A stretch of 64,000 bases of DNA from contig NZ_CP130630.1 of the NCBI RefSeq assembly GCF_030551255.1, positions 2,895,501 to 2,959,500 on the forward strand, given 5' to 3'. Source of the DNA: Streptomyces sp. NL15-2K (GTDB taxonomy: Bacteria; Actinomycetota; Actinomycetes; Streptomycetales; Streptomycetaceae). Position numbers and translations under genes: made by a program. A model generated the notes under the pieces. That model was given only the letters and a program-made list of their open reading frames with translations, was not told the DNA's origin and ran no database searches. Shown here in pieces: positions 8,458 through 16,500 of the stretch. The stretch's first letter is position 1. Each line of letters begins with the position of its first letter.

Positions 8458-9237
8458 ATGTACCAGCACAGCCCTTCGATTCGCGCCCAGGCCGTCGCAC
8501 TCATGCGCCAGGGCACCCCCAACCGCGTCGTCGCGGAGCGCCTGAACATCCCGCGTGGGACCGTCGGCTGGTGGCGCAGCGAGGACCGGAGACTCCGTGG
8601 CGAGACGTACGAGCAGCCGACGGACTGCCCTCGATGTACGGGGCGCGCGTTCGACGTAGCCGCGTATGCCTACTTGCTCGGCCTCTACCTGGGCGATGGC
8701 CACATCATTTCGAAGACCAAGCAGCACCACCTGTCCATCTTCTGCAACGCAACCCAGACCGGCCTGATCGCCGCTGCCGAAGATGCCATGCGCAAGGTGA
8801 TGCCGCTCCCCAGCGTCAAGCAGCGCTACAAGCCGGGGTGCGTCGAGGTGAAGTCGTACACGAAGCACTGGACCTGCATGTTCCCCCAGCACGGACCCGG
8901 CAAGAAACACGAGCGCACCATCGCCCTCGAACCCTGGCAGCAAGCCATCGTCGACGCGTACCCCTGGGAATTCATCCGCGGCCTTATCCACTCCGACGGC
9001 TGCCGCATCACCAACTGGACGACGCGCATCGTCGGCGGTGAGCGCAAGCGCTACGAATACCCCCGGTACTTCTTCACCAACACATCGACCGACATCATCC
9101 GCCTCTTCACCGATGCCCTCGATCGCGTCGGCGTGGAGTGGAAACCGCTGCACCAGAGCCGCGCCGCCGTCACCATCTCCATCGCCCGCAAAGCCTCCGT
9201 AGCCCTAATGGACACCCACGTAGGCCCCAAACACTGA
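8458..9237 (+). CDS. Free-standing HTH plus LAGLIDADG endonuclease-like protein
   Basis: 259 residues from the ATG at 8458 with AGAGGG 6 bp upstream. Residues about 8-40 form a helix-turn-helix (RAQAVALMRQGT...VAERLNIPRGTVGWW), followed by a CPRC knuckle at 57-60. Two LAGLIDADG-type helices follow: YLLGLYLGDG at 72-81 with Asp80 and FIRGLIHSDG at 172-181 with Asp180. Two such motifs in one chain imply a monomeric double-strand endonuclease, with these aspartates binding metal. The gene is not inside an intron or intein; it begins 39 bp after the tRNA terminator. Codon use is less G/C-extreme than in neighbouring genes, in keeping with mobility. It may instead be a domesticated DNA-binding regulator that kept the fold. 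Confidence 0.8.
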   Translation: MYQHSPSIRAQAVALMRQGTPNRVVAERLNIPRGTVGWWRSEDRRLRGETYEQPTDCPRCTGRAFDVAAYAYLLGLYLGDGHIISKTKQHHLSIFCNATQTGLIAAAEDAMRKVMPLPSVKQRYKPGCVEVKSYTKHWTCMFPQHGPGKKHERTIALEPWQQAIVDAYPWEFIRGLIHSDGCRITNWTTRIVGGERKRYEYPRYFFTNTSTDIIRLFTDALDRVGVEWKPLHQSRAAVTISIARKASVALMDTHVGPKH

Positions 9238-9245
9238 CACTGAAA

Positions 9246-9272
9246 AGGGGCCCCTCCTCACAAGGGGCCCCT
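9246..9272. terminator. Convergent terminator between the LAGLIDADG gene and pyk
   Basis: Two copies of the self-complementary 10-mer AGGGGCCCCT (9246-9255 and 9263-9272) form a hairpin with a 7-nt loop between two genes that converge here. Confidence 0.75.
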
Positions 9273-9278
9273 CCCCCA

Positions 9279-10715
9279 CTACTTGGGACTGTCATCCTCG
9301 GCAATGTGGTGCACGTGGACCAGATTGGTCGTGCCGGCCATGCCAGGAGGCGAGCCGGCCGTGATGACCACCGTGTCGCCCTTCTGGCAGCGGCCGTACT
9401 TCAACAACAACTCGTCCACCTGGTCGACCATCGCATCCGTCGACTCCACGCTCGGCCCCAGGAACGTCTCCACGCCCCACGTGAGGTTGAGTTGCGAACG
9501 CGTCGCCGGTTCAGGAGTGAACGCCAACAGCGGGATCGGCGAGCGGTACCGGGACAGGCGGCGGGCCGTGTCGCCGGACTGGGTGAAGGCGACCAGGAAC
9601 TTCGCGCCCAGGAAGTCGCCCATCTCCGCCGCCGCCCGGGCGACCGCGCCGCCCTGTGTGCGGGGCTTGTTGTGTTCGGTCAGGGGCGGCAGGCCCTTCG
9701 CGAGGATGTCTTCCTCGGCCGCCTCGACGATCTTCGCCATCGTCGCGACCGTCTCGATGGGGTACTTGCCGACGCTCGTCTCGCCGGACAGCATCACCGC
9801 GTCCGTGCCGTCGATGACCGCGTTCGCCACATCGGAAGCCTCCGCCCTGGTCGGGCGCGAGTTGTCGATCATGGAGTCGAGCATCTGCGTCGCGACGATG
9901 ACCGGCTTGGCGTTGCGCTTGGCGAGTTTGATCGCGCGCTTCTGGACGATCGGGACCTGCTCCAGGGGCATTTCCACGCCCAGGTCCCCGCGCGCGACCA
10001 TGATGCCGTCGAAGGCGGCGACGATGTCGTCGATCGCGTCGACGGCCTGGGGCTTTTCCACCTTGGCGATGACGGGGAGGCGGCGGCCTTCCTCGTCCAT
10101 GATGCGGTGGACGTCCTGGATGTCCTTGCCGCTGCGGACGAAGGACAGCGCGATGACGTCGAAGCCCATGCGCAGGGCCCAGCGGAGGTCGGCCTCGTCC
10201 TTGTCCGAGAGGGCGGGGACGGAGACCGCGACGCCGGGCAGGTTCAGTCCCTTGTGGTCGGAGACCATGCCTCCTTCGACCACGGTGGTGTGGACGCGGG
10301 GGCCGTCGACGGCGGTGACTTCGAGGCAGACTTTGCCGTCGTCGACGAGGATGCGTTCGCCGGGCGTGACGTCGGTGGCGAGGCCGTCGTAGGTCGTGCC
10401 GCAGGTCTGGCGGTCGCCTTCGGCGCCTTCCTCCACCGTGATGGTGAAGCTGTCGCCGCGTTCAAGGAGTACGGGGCCTTCGGTGAAGTGGCCGAGGCGG
10501 ATCTTCGGGCCTTGAAGGTCGGCGAGGATTCCGACGCTGCGGCCGGTTTCGTCGGAGGCCTTGCGTACGTGCTGGTAGCGCACCTCGTGCTCGGCGTAGC
10601 TGCCGTGGCTGAGGTTGAATCGGGCTACGTCCATTCCGGCGTCGACCAGTGCCTTGATCTGGTCGTATGAGTCGGTGGCGGGCCCCAGGGTGCAGACGAT
10701 CTTTGCTCGGCGCAT
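9279..10715 (-). CDS. pyk: Pyruvate kinase
   Basis: 478 residues from the ATG at 10715, full length for the family. It converts phosphoenolpyruvate and ADP to pyruvate and ATP. Visible family features are the N-terminal RRAKIVCTLGPA, the substrate loop MDVARFNLSHGS, the signature VIAKVEKPQAV with the catalytic lysine, and MVARGDLGVE for metal and substrate binding; the C-terminal part is the allosteric domain. It is monocistronic, with a 156-bp upstream gap that contains an imperfect inverted repeat (CAACTCTTG...CAAGTGTTG) that could be a regulatory site. Confidence 0.96.
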   Translation of the reverse strand: MRRAKIVCTLGPATDSYDQIKALVDAGMDVARFNLSHGSYAEHEVRYQHVRKASDETGRSVGILADLQGPKIRLGHFTEGPVLLERGDSFTITVEEGAEGDRQTCGTTYDGLATDVTPGERILVDDGKVCLEVTAVDGPRVHTTVVEGGMVSDHKGLNLPGVAVSVPALSDKDEADLRWALRMGFDVIALSFVRSGKDIQDVHRIMDEEGRRLPVIAKVEKPQAVDAIDDIVAAFDGIMVARGDLGVEMPLEQVPIVQKRAIKLAKRNAKPVIVATQMLDSMIDNSRPTRAEASDVANAVIDGTDAVMLSGETSVGKYPIETVATMAKIVEAAEEDILAKGLPPLTEHNKPRTQGGAVARAAAEMGDFLGAKFLVAFTQSGDTARRLSRYRSPIPLLAFTPEPATRSQLNLTWGVETFLGPSVESTDAMVDQVDELLLKYGRCQKGDTVVITAGSPPGMAGTTNLVHVHHIAEDDSPK

Positions 10716-10871
10716 GTTTCGAGCCTAGGGCTTACCGGTGAGTAGAGAATTGGTGGGGCATGACTACTCAACAACTCTTGGGTGAAGCTCTATTGACAAG
10801 TGTTGAATTGTGCGGCGGGGTGCTCCGATGAGCATTCTGGCCAGCTTTCCGGGCGCTTTTGAGGCCTGGTC

Positions 10872-11594
10872 TCACAGCTGTGGCGGTGCCATGGTGAAGC
10901 GGGCGTTGACCTGGGCGTAGACGCGTTGGCGTTGGGGTTCGAGGTCGAGGGGTGCGGCGGTGGTGTCTTCGGCGGCGCCGTAGGCGGCGGAGCGCATGCG
11001 GCTGCCGGGGTTGGCGGGGTAGGCCGGGGGCTGGGTGTTCTCCGCGCCGATGTCGGCGAGTTCCACGAGGGCTGCCAGTGAGGTGCCGAGTGCTTCGGCG
11101 TATTCGCGGGCGCGTTGGACGGCTTCACGGACGGCTTGTTGGCGTGCTTGGCGGTGGGCCGGGGAGTTGGGGCGCAGGGCCCACCAGGGGCCGGTGACTT
11201 GGGTGAGGTCGAGGTCGGCGAGGCGGGTGGTGAGTTCGCCGAGTGCGGTGAAGTCGGTGAGTTCGGCGGTGATGTGGACGCGGCCGTGGTAGGCGTGGAT
11301 GCGCTCGCCGCGGCCTTCTTTGAGTTGGGGGGTGATGGAGAAGGAGCCGGTTTCCACCTTCTCCACCGCCTCGCCGTATGTCTTGATGAGGTCGAGTGCG
11401 AGGGTGTTGCGGCGGGTGAGGTCGTCGAGGGCGGCGCGGCGGTCTTTGCCGCGGGCGGTGACGGTGATGCCGAGGCGGGCGATTTCGGGGTCGACTTCGA
11501 GGCGTGCTTCGCCGCGGACGGCGATGCGGGGGGCGTCGGGGGTGCCGTAGGGGACGGCGGGTTCCTGGGCGGGTGTGGGCTGTGGGGTGGTCAT
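10872..11594 (-). CDS. SIMPL (DUF541) domain protein
   Basis: 240 residues from the ATG at 11594; the frame is open for 16 more codons upstream but this start gives the usual N-terminus. The domain begins at RIAVRGEARLEVDPEIARLGITV, and AREYAEALG precedes the C-terminal beta strands, as in the SIMPL/DUF541 family. No signal peptide is seen, unlike many Gram-negative members. Members are implicated in stress and signalling, but the biochemical role is unsettled. Confidence 0.8.
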   Translation of the reverse strand: MTTPQPTPAQEPAVPYGTPDAPRIAVRGEARLEVDPEIARLGITVTARGKDRRAALDDLTRRNTLALDLIKTYGEAVEKVETGSFSITPQLKEGRGERIHAYHGRVHITAELTDFTALGELTTRLADLDLTQVTGPWWALRPNSPAHRQARQQAVREAVQRAREYAEALGTSLAALVELADIGAENTQPPAYPANPGSRMRSAAYGAAEDTTAAPLDLEPQRQRVYAQVNARFTMAPPQL

Positions 11595-11732
11595 ACGCCC
11601 CACTCTGTCAGTTCGTACCTGCTTGGAGCCTGTGTCGGTCATCAGATCGATCCATGTGGGGTCTATTGCGGTTCGGCATGCACGGGTCAGAATCTACGCG
11701 CGTTGTTGACCATTGCCCGAGGAGACCGAGAC

Positions 11733-13547
11733 ATGCCGTTGAACCGCCGGAAGTTCCTGAAGAAGTCCGCCGTGACGGGGGCGGGGGTGGCGCTGGCCGG
11801 TGCGGCGGCGGCTCCGGCCGCGGAGGCTGCAGAGGCCGGGGAGGCGAGGAAGGGGTCGATGCCGGTGAAGCGGTACGCGTTCACCGTGATGGGCACGACC
11901 GATCTGCATGGCAATGTCTTCAACTGGGACTACTTCACGGACAACGAGTTCGACGACAAGGCGCACAACGATGTGGGTCTGGCGAAGATCTCGACTCTGG
12001 TGAATCAGGTGCGGGCGGAGAAGGGGCTTCGCAACACGTTGTTGATCGACGCGGGCGACACGATTCAGGGCACGCAGCTGTCGTACTACTACGCGAAGGT
12101 GGATCCGATCACCGCTGAAGGTGGTCCGGTGCATCCGATGGCGCAGGCGATGAATGCCATCGACTATGACGCCGCCGCGCTGGGCAACCACGAGTTCAAT
12201 TACGGCATTCCGGTGCTGCGGAAGTTCCAGGAGCAGTGTCGTTTTCCGTTGCTCGGTGCCAACGCCCTGGATGCGAAGACTCTGCGGCCGGCTTTCCCGC
12301 CGTACAGCATGCATTGTCTGCGTACGCCGTTCGGCCGGGATGTGAAGGTGGCGGTTCTCGGTCTCACCAATCCGGGTATCGCGATCTGGGACAAGGCGAA
12401 TGTGCAGGGGAAGATGACGTTTCCGGGTCTGGAGGAGCAGGCGGCGAAGTGGGTGCCGAAGCTGCGGTCGATGGGCGCGGATGTGGTGATCGTTTCGGCG
12501 CACAGTGGTTCGTCGGGTACGTCGTCGTACGGTGATCAGTTGCCGTACATCGAGAACGCGGCCGGGCTGGTCGCGGAACAGGTGCCGGGCATCGACGCGA
12601 TCCTCGTCGGCCACGCTCACACGGAGATCCCGGAGTATTTCGTCACCAACAAGGAGACCGGCAAGCAGGTCGTGCTGTCGGAGCCGCTCAAGTGGGGTCA
12701 GCGGTTGACATTGTTCGACTTCGAGCTGGTGTGGGGCAAGGGGCGTTGGACGGTCGAGAAGGTGGGTGCGCGGGTCCTGAACTCCAATGCGGTGGAGGAG
12801 GATCCGAGGATCGTGAAGTTGCTGGGTGACGAGCACGAGAAGGTCGTGGCGTACGTCAATCAGGTCATCGGCACGAATGCCGTCGAGATGACGTCGGTGG
12901 AGGCACCGTACAAGGATGTGGCGATCATCGATCTGATCAACCATATTCAGGCGGATACGGTGAAGCAGGCGCTGGCGTCCACGGAGTACGCGGCGCTGCC
13001 GGTGTTGTCGCAGGCGGCGGCGTTCTCGCGGAGTGCGGTCATTCCGGCGGGCGAGGTCACGATCCGGGATGTGGCGGGTCTTTATGTCTTCGAGAACACG
13101 CTCGAGGCGCGTCTGATGACGGGTGCGCAGATGAAGGCGCATCTGGAGTATTCGGCGAACTATTTCGTGCAGACGGCTGCGGATGCCGAGGTCGATCCGG
13201 CGAAGCTGACGAACGCGAACGGTACGCCGGATTACAACTACGACGTGGTGAGCGGTCTGACGTACGAGATCGACATTGCGAAGCCGGCCGGGTCGCGAGT
13301 GGCGAATGTGCGGTTCGAGGGGGCGCCGCTGGCGGATGACGCGAAGTTCGTGTTCGCGGTCAACAACTACCGGGCCAACGGCGGCGGTAACTTCCCGCAT
13401 GTGGCCGCGGCCCAGATGTTGTGGTCGAACTCGGACGAGATCCGTAACACCATGATCGCCTGGGTGAAGGCGAAGGGTGCGATCGATCCGGCCGAGTTCG
13501 CGTCGGTGGACTGGAAGCTCACGCGGAACGGTACGCCGGTGTTCTGA
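11733..13547 (+). CDS. Tat-exported bifunctional metallophosphatase/5'-nucleotidase
   Basis: 604 residues. The N-terminus has a Tat signal (NRRKFLKK, residues 4-11, then an alanine-rich core ending near AAEA). The metallophosphatase domain shows TTDLHGN, LLIDAGDTIQG, LGNHEFNYG and LVGHAHTE, which supply the dinuclear metal ligands; the C-terminal 5'-nucleotidase domain (from about residue 390) contains the aromatic substrate site near NYRANGGGNF. It should hydrolyse extracellular nucleotides, 2',3'-cyclic nucleotides or similar phosphoesters to scavenge phosphate and nucleosides. The ATG at 11733 follows GAGGAGA at 11719-11725. It is monocistronic. Confidence 0.92.
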   Translation: MPLNRRKFLKKSAVTGAGVALAGAAAAPAAEAAEAGEARKGSMPVKRYAFTVMGTTDLHGNVFNWDYFTDNEFDDKAHNDVGLAKISTLVNQVRAEKGLRNTLLIDAGDTIQGTQLSYYYAKVDPITAEGGPVHPMAQAMNAIDYDAAALGNHEFNYGIPVLRKFQEQCRFPLLGANALDAKTLRPAFPPYSMHCLRTPFGRDVKVAVLGLTNPGIAIWDKANVQGKMTFPGLEEQAAKWVPKLRSMGADVVIVSAHSGSSGTSSYGDQLPYIENAAGLVAEQVPGIDAILVGHAHTEIPEYFVTNKETGKQVVLSEPLKWGQRLTLFDFELVWGKGRWTVEKVGARVLNSNAVEEDPRIVKLLGDEHEKVVAYVNQVIGTNAVEMTSVEAPYKDVAIIDLINHIQADTVKQALASTEYAALPVLSQAAAFSRSAVIPAGEVTIRDVAGLYVFENTLEARLMTGAQMKAHLEYSANYFVQTAADAEVDPAKLTNANGTPDYNYDVVSGLTYEIDIAKPAGSRVANVRFEGAPLADDAKFVFAVNNYRANGGGNFPHVAAAQMLWSNSDEIRNTMIAWVKAKGAIDPAEFASVDWKLTRNGTPVF

Positions 13548-13583
13548 ACGGCCGGGGCTTTTCCAAGGTCCCCCACGGTTCCG

Positions 13584-14981
13584 TCACCACGACGCCGGCG
13601 TTCTCTTGAGCGCCGACGTCGTGGGTTGTTCGAGGCCGAAGGTGGTGAAGGCGGTTCGGGTGGGCAGCGGATAGGGCTCCTTCTTGGTGACGGAGTTGAG
13701 GATGGTGGCGCTGCGCCAGGCGGCGAGGCCGAGGTCGGGGGTGCCGATGCCGTGGGTGTGGCGTTCGGCGTTCTGGACGTAGACGGCGCCGGTCACGGAG
13801 GGGTCGAGGACGAGGCGGCGGCGTTCGTCGACGCGGGGGCGTTCGCGGCTGTCGCGGCGGAGGTAGGGGTCGAGGCCGGCGAGGATGCGGTCGAGGGGGC
13901 GTTCGCGGTAGCCGGTGGCGAGGATTACGGCGTCGGTGGCGAGGCGGGAGCGGGTGTTCTGCTGAGTGTGTTCGAGGTGGAGTTCGATTTTGGTGGTGGC
14001 GATGCGGCCTGCTGTGCGGACGCGGACGCCGGGGGTGAGGACGGTGTCGGGCCAGCCGCCGTGCAGGGTGCGGCGGTAGAGCTCGTCGTGGATGGCGGCG
14101 ATGGTGGCTGCGTCGATGCCTTTGTGCAGCTGCCATTGGGAGGGGACGAGGCGGTCGCGGACGTTTTCGTCGAGGGCGTGGAAGTAGCGGGTGTAGTCGG
14201 GGGTGAAGTGTTCCAGGCCGAGTTTGGAGTACTCCATGGGGGCGAAGGCCTCGGTGCGGCCGAGCCAGTGGAGTTTCTCGTGGCCGGTGGGGCGGTTGCG
14301 GAGGAGGTCGAGGAAGATCTCGGCGCCGGACTGTCCTGAGCCGATGACGGTGATGTGGCCGGCGGCGAGGAGGGTGTCGCGGTGGTCGAGGTAGTCGGCG
14401 GCGTGGATGACGGGGGCGGCCGGGGCTTCGACGAGGGGTTTGAGGGGGTCGGGGATGTGGGGTTCGGTGCCGATGCCGAGGGCGACGTTCTTCGTGTAGG
14501 TGCGGCCGAGGGCTTCGGCTTCTCCGTCTTTGCCGAGTTGGGTGAAGTCGACTTCGAAGAGGTCGTGTTCGGGGTTCCAGCGGACGGCGTCGATCTGGTG
14601 GGCGAAGTGGAGTCCGGGGAGGTTTTCGCAGACCCAGCGGCAGTAGGCGTCGTATTCGGCGCGTTGGATGTGGAAGCGCTCGGCGAAGTAGAAGGGGAAG
14701 AGGCGGTCGCGGGCTTTGAGGTAGTTGAGGAAGGTCCAGGGGCTGGCGGGGTCGGCGAGGGTGACGAGGTCGGCGAGGAAGGGGACTTGGACGGTGGTGC
14801 CTTCGATGAGCTGGCCGGGGTGCCAGGCGAAGGTGGGGCGTTGTTCGTAGAAGGCGGTGTCGAGTTCGGCGAGGGGGTGGGCGAGGGCGGCAAGGGAGAG
14901 GTTGCAGGGGCCGATGCCGATGCCGATCAGGTCGCGGGGTGCGTCGGGCTCGTGGCGGGGTGGCTGGGGGGTGGTGCTCAT
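13584..14981 (-). CDS. Lysine/ornithine/diamine N-hydroxylase (siderophore type)
   Basis: 465 residues. The ATG at 14981 overlaps the stop of the decarboxylase gene (ATGA). Family features are the FAD site GIGIGPCNLSLAALA, the NADPH site TVIGSGQSGAE and the late ATGYRERP motif, as in IucD, PvdA and DesB. Such enzymes use FAD, NADPH and O2 to hydroxylate a terminal amine for hydroxamate siderophores. Coupling to a decarboxylase suggests the substrate is the decarboxylated diamine (cadaverine or putrescine), as in desferrioxamine synthesis. No acyltransferase or NIS synthetase lies beside it. Confidence 0.88.
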   Translation of the reverse strand: MSTTPQPPRHEPDAPRDLIGIGIGPCNLSLAALAHPLAELDTAFYEQRPTFAWHPGQLIEGTTVQVPFLADLVTLADPASPWTFLNYLKARDRLFPFYFAERFHIQRAEYDAYCRWVCENLPGLHFAHQIDAVRWNPEHDLFEVDFTQLGKDGEAEALGRTYTKNVALGIGTEPHIPDPLKPLVEAPAAPVIHAADYLDHRDTLLAAGHITVIGSGQSGAEIFLDLLRNRPTGHEKLHWLGRTEAFAPMEYSKLGLEHFTPDYTRYFHALDENVRDRLVPSQWQLHKGIDAATIAAIHDELYRRTLHGGWPDTVLTPGVRVRTAGRIATTKIELHLEHTQQNTRSRLATDAVILATGYRERPLDRILAGLDPYLRRDSRERPRVDERRRLVLDPSVTGAVYVQNAERHTHGIGTPDLGLAAWRSATILNSVTKKEPYPLPTRTAFTTFGLEQPTTSALKRTPASW

Positions 14982-16336
14982 CGGGGGGTGTTTCCTTCCA
15001 CGAGTTTGAGGAGGGCGGCCAGGTCGTCGGGGCGGGTGTGGGGGTTGAGGAGGGTGGCTTTGAGCCAGAGCCGGCCGTCGAGTCGGGTGCGGCCGAGGAC
15101 GGCGCGGCCGTCGGTGAGGAGTTTTCGGCGTACGGCGGTGACGGTGTCGTCGGTGGCGTCCGCGGGCCGGAACAGGACTGTGCTGAGGGTGGGCCGGTCG
15201 TGGAGTTCGAAGCCGGGGTGGTCGTGGATGAGGGTGGCGAGTGTGTGTGCGTGGTCGCAGACCTGGTCGACGAGGGTGCCGAGGCCGGTGCGGCCGAGGG
15301 TTTTGAGGGTGGCGGCGATTTTGAGGATGTCGGGGCGGCGGGTGGTGCGCAGGGAGCGGCCGAGCAGGTCGGGCAGGCCGGCTTGGGTGTCGTCGTCGGC
15401 GTTGAGGTAGTCGGCGCGGTGGTGGAGGGCGGTGAGGTCGTGGGGGTTTTTGATGGTGAGGATTCCTGCGGCGATCGGCTGCCAGCCGAGTTTGTGCAGG
15501 TCGAGGGTGACGGTGTCGGCGGCTTCGAGGCCGGTGAGCTGTGCGCGGCGGTGGTGGCTGAAGAGGAGGCCTCCGCCGTAGGCGGCGTCGATGTGGAGGC
15601 GGGTGCCGTGGGTTCGGCACAGGGTGGCGATGTCGGGGAGGGGGTCGATGAGTCCGGCGTCGGTGGTGCCGGCGGTGGCGGCGACGAGGAGGGGGCGGGG
15701 CAGGGTGGTGAGCGCGTCGTCGAGGGCGGCGGGGTCGAGGGTGCCGGCGGGGGCGGGGATGAGTACGGGGTCGGGGAGTCCGAGGAGCCAGGCGGCGCGG
15801 GGAAGTGAGTGGTGGGCGTTGGTGCCGCAGAGGAGTCGGAGTCCGGGGCCGTGGGTTTCGCGGGCGAGGAGGAGGGCGAGGTGGTTGGCTTCGGTGCCGC
15901 CGGTGGTGACGAGGGCTTCGGGTGCGCCGGTTTCGCGGGCGAGTGCGCGTGTGACGAGGGTTTCCAGTGTGGAGGCGGCCGGGGCTTGGTCCCAGGAGTC
16001 GAGGGACGGGTTGAGGGTGGAGGCGGCGAGGTCGGCGGCGGTGGCGACGGCGAGGGGTGGGCAGTGCAGGTGGGCGGCGCACAGGGGGTCGGCGGGGTCG
16101 GCGGAGCCCGCGGCGAGTGCGTGGACGAGGGTGCGCAGGGCGTGGGGGTCGCCGTGGTCGGGGAGTACGTCGCCGATGGCGTCGCGCATGCGTTGGGCGA
16201 CGGTGCCGGGGCCGCCGGGGGGCAGCGGTCCGCCGCGGGTGCGGGTGCCGTCGGTCAGCGCGTCGAGCACGGTGTCGAGCAACGGCCGCAGTGCGTGGGG
16301 GCCTTCGGGGCTCGAGGCCAGGGGCGGCGTGCTCAT
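14978..16336 (-). CDS. PLP-dependent group II amino-acid decarboxylase (DesA/Ddc-like)
   Basis: 452 residues from the ATG at 16336. The PLP fold is shown by TTGGTEANHLALLLAR, LHIDAAYGGG (the aspartate that pairs with the pyridine nitrogen) and the Schiff-base lysine in TLDLHKLGWQP. It belongs with L-lysine and L-2,4-diaminobutyrate decarboxylases and aromatic amino-acid decarboxylases. As the first gene of a two-gene unit with an N-hydroxylase, it most likely makes the diamine used for a hydroxamate. I found no TTAGGTTAGGCTCACCTAA-like iron box in the 162 bp upstream, so iron control is not evident. Confidence 0.88.
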   Translation of the reverse strand: MSTPPLASSPEGPHALRPLLDTVLDALTDGTRTRGGPLPPGGPGTVAQRMRDAIGDVLPDHGDPHALRTLVHALAAGSADPADPLCAAHLHCPPLAVATAADLAASTLNPSLDSWDQAPAASTLETLVTRALARETGAPEALVTTGGTEANHLALLLARETHGPGLRLLCGTNAHHSLPRAAWLLGLPDPVLIPAPAGTLDPAALDDALTTLPRPLLVAATAGTTDAGLIDPLPDIATLCRTHGTRLHIDAAYGGGLLFSHHRRAQLTGLEAADTVTLDLHKLGWQPIAAGILTIKNPHDLTALHHRADYLNADDDTQAGLPDLLGRSLRTTRRPDILKIAATLKTLGRTGLGTLVDQVCDHAHTLATLIHDHPGFELHDRPTLSTVLFRPADATDDTVTAVRRKLLTDGRAVLGRTRLDGRLWLKATLLNPHTRPDDLAALLKLVEGNTPR

Positions 16337-16440
16337 GGACTCCTCCGGGTGTGGGGGGAGTGCCAGCTTGTACGCGGTTGCGTGGTCGCGCCCGAAAAGC
16401 CCGGGGATGAGAACCCGAAAGTGGGTAATCGGGTGCGGGG

Positions 16441-16500
16441 AGGCAGGTCGGGGCGCGGCCGGGACCTGCGGGTCCCAGCCGTGCCCCGAGTTGCCTGCCT
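16441..16500 (-). terminator. Large hairpin terminator after pepN
   Basis: A nearly continuous stem: AGGCAGG/CCTGCCT, TCGGGGCGCGGC/GCCGTGCCCCGA (one mismatch) and an inner GGGACC/GGTCCC with a 4-nt loop. The outer arm overlaps the pepN stop codon. There is no T-run, as usual for Streptomyces terminators. Confidence 0.85.

Noticed and set aside
16337..16440. An iron box before the decarboxylase gene
   Set aside because: I looked for a TTAGGTTAGGCTCACCTAA-like site and saw none.
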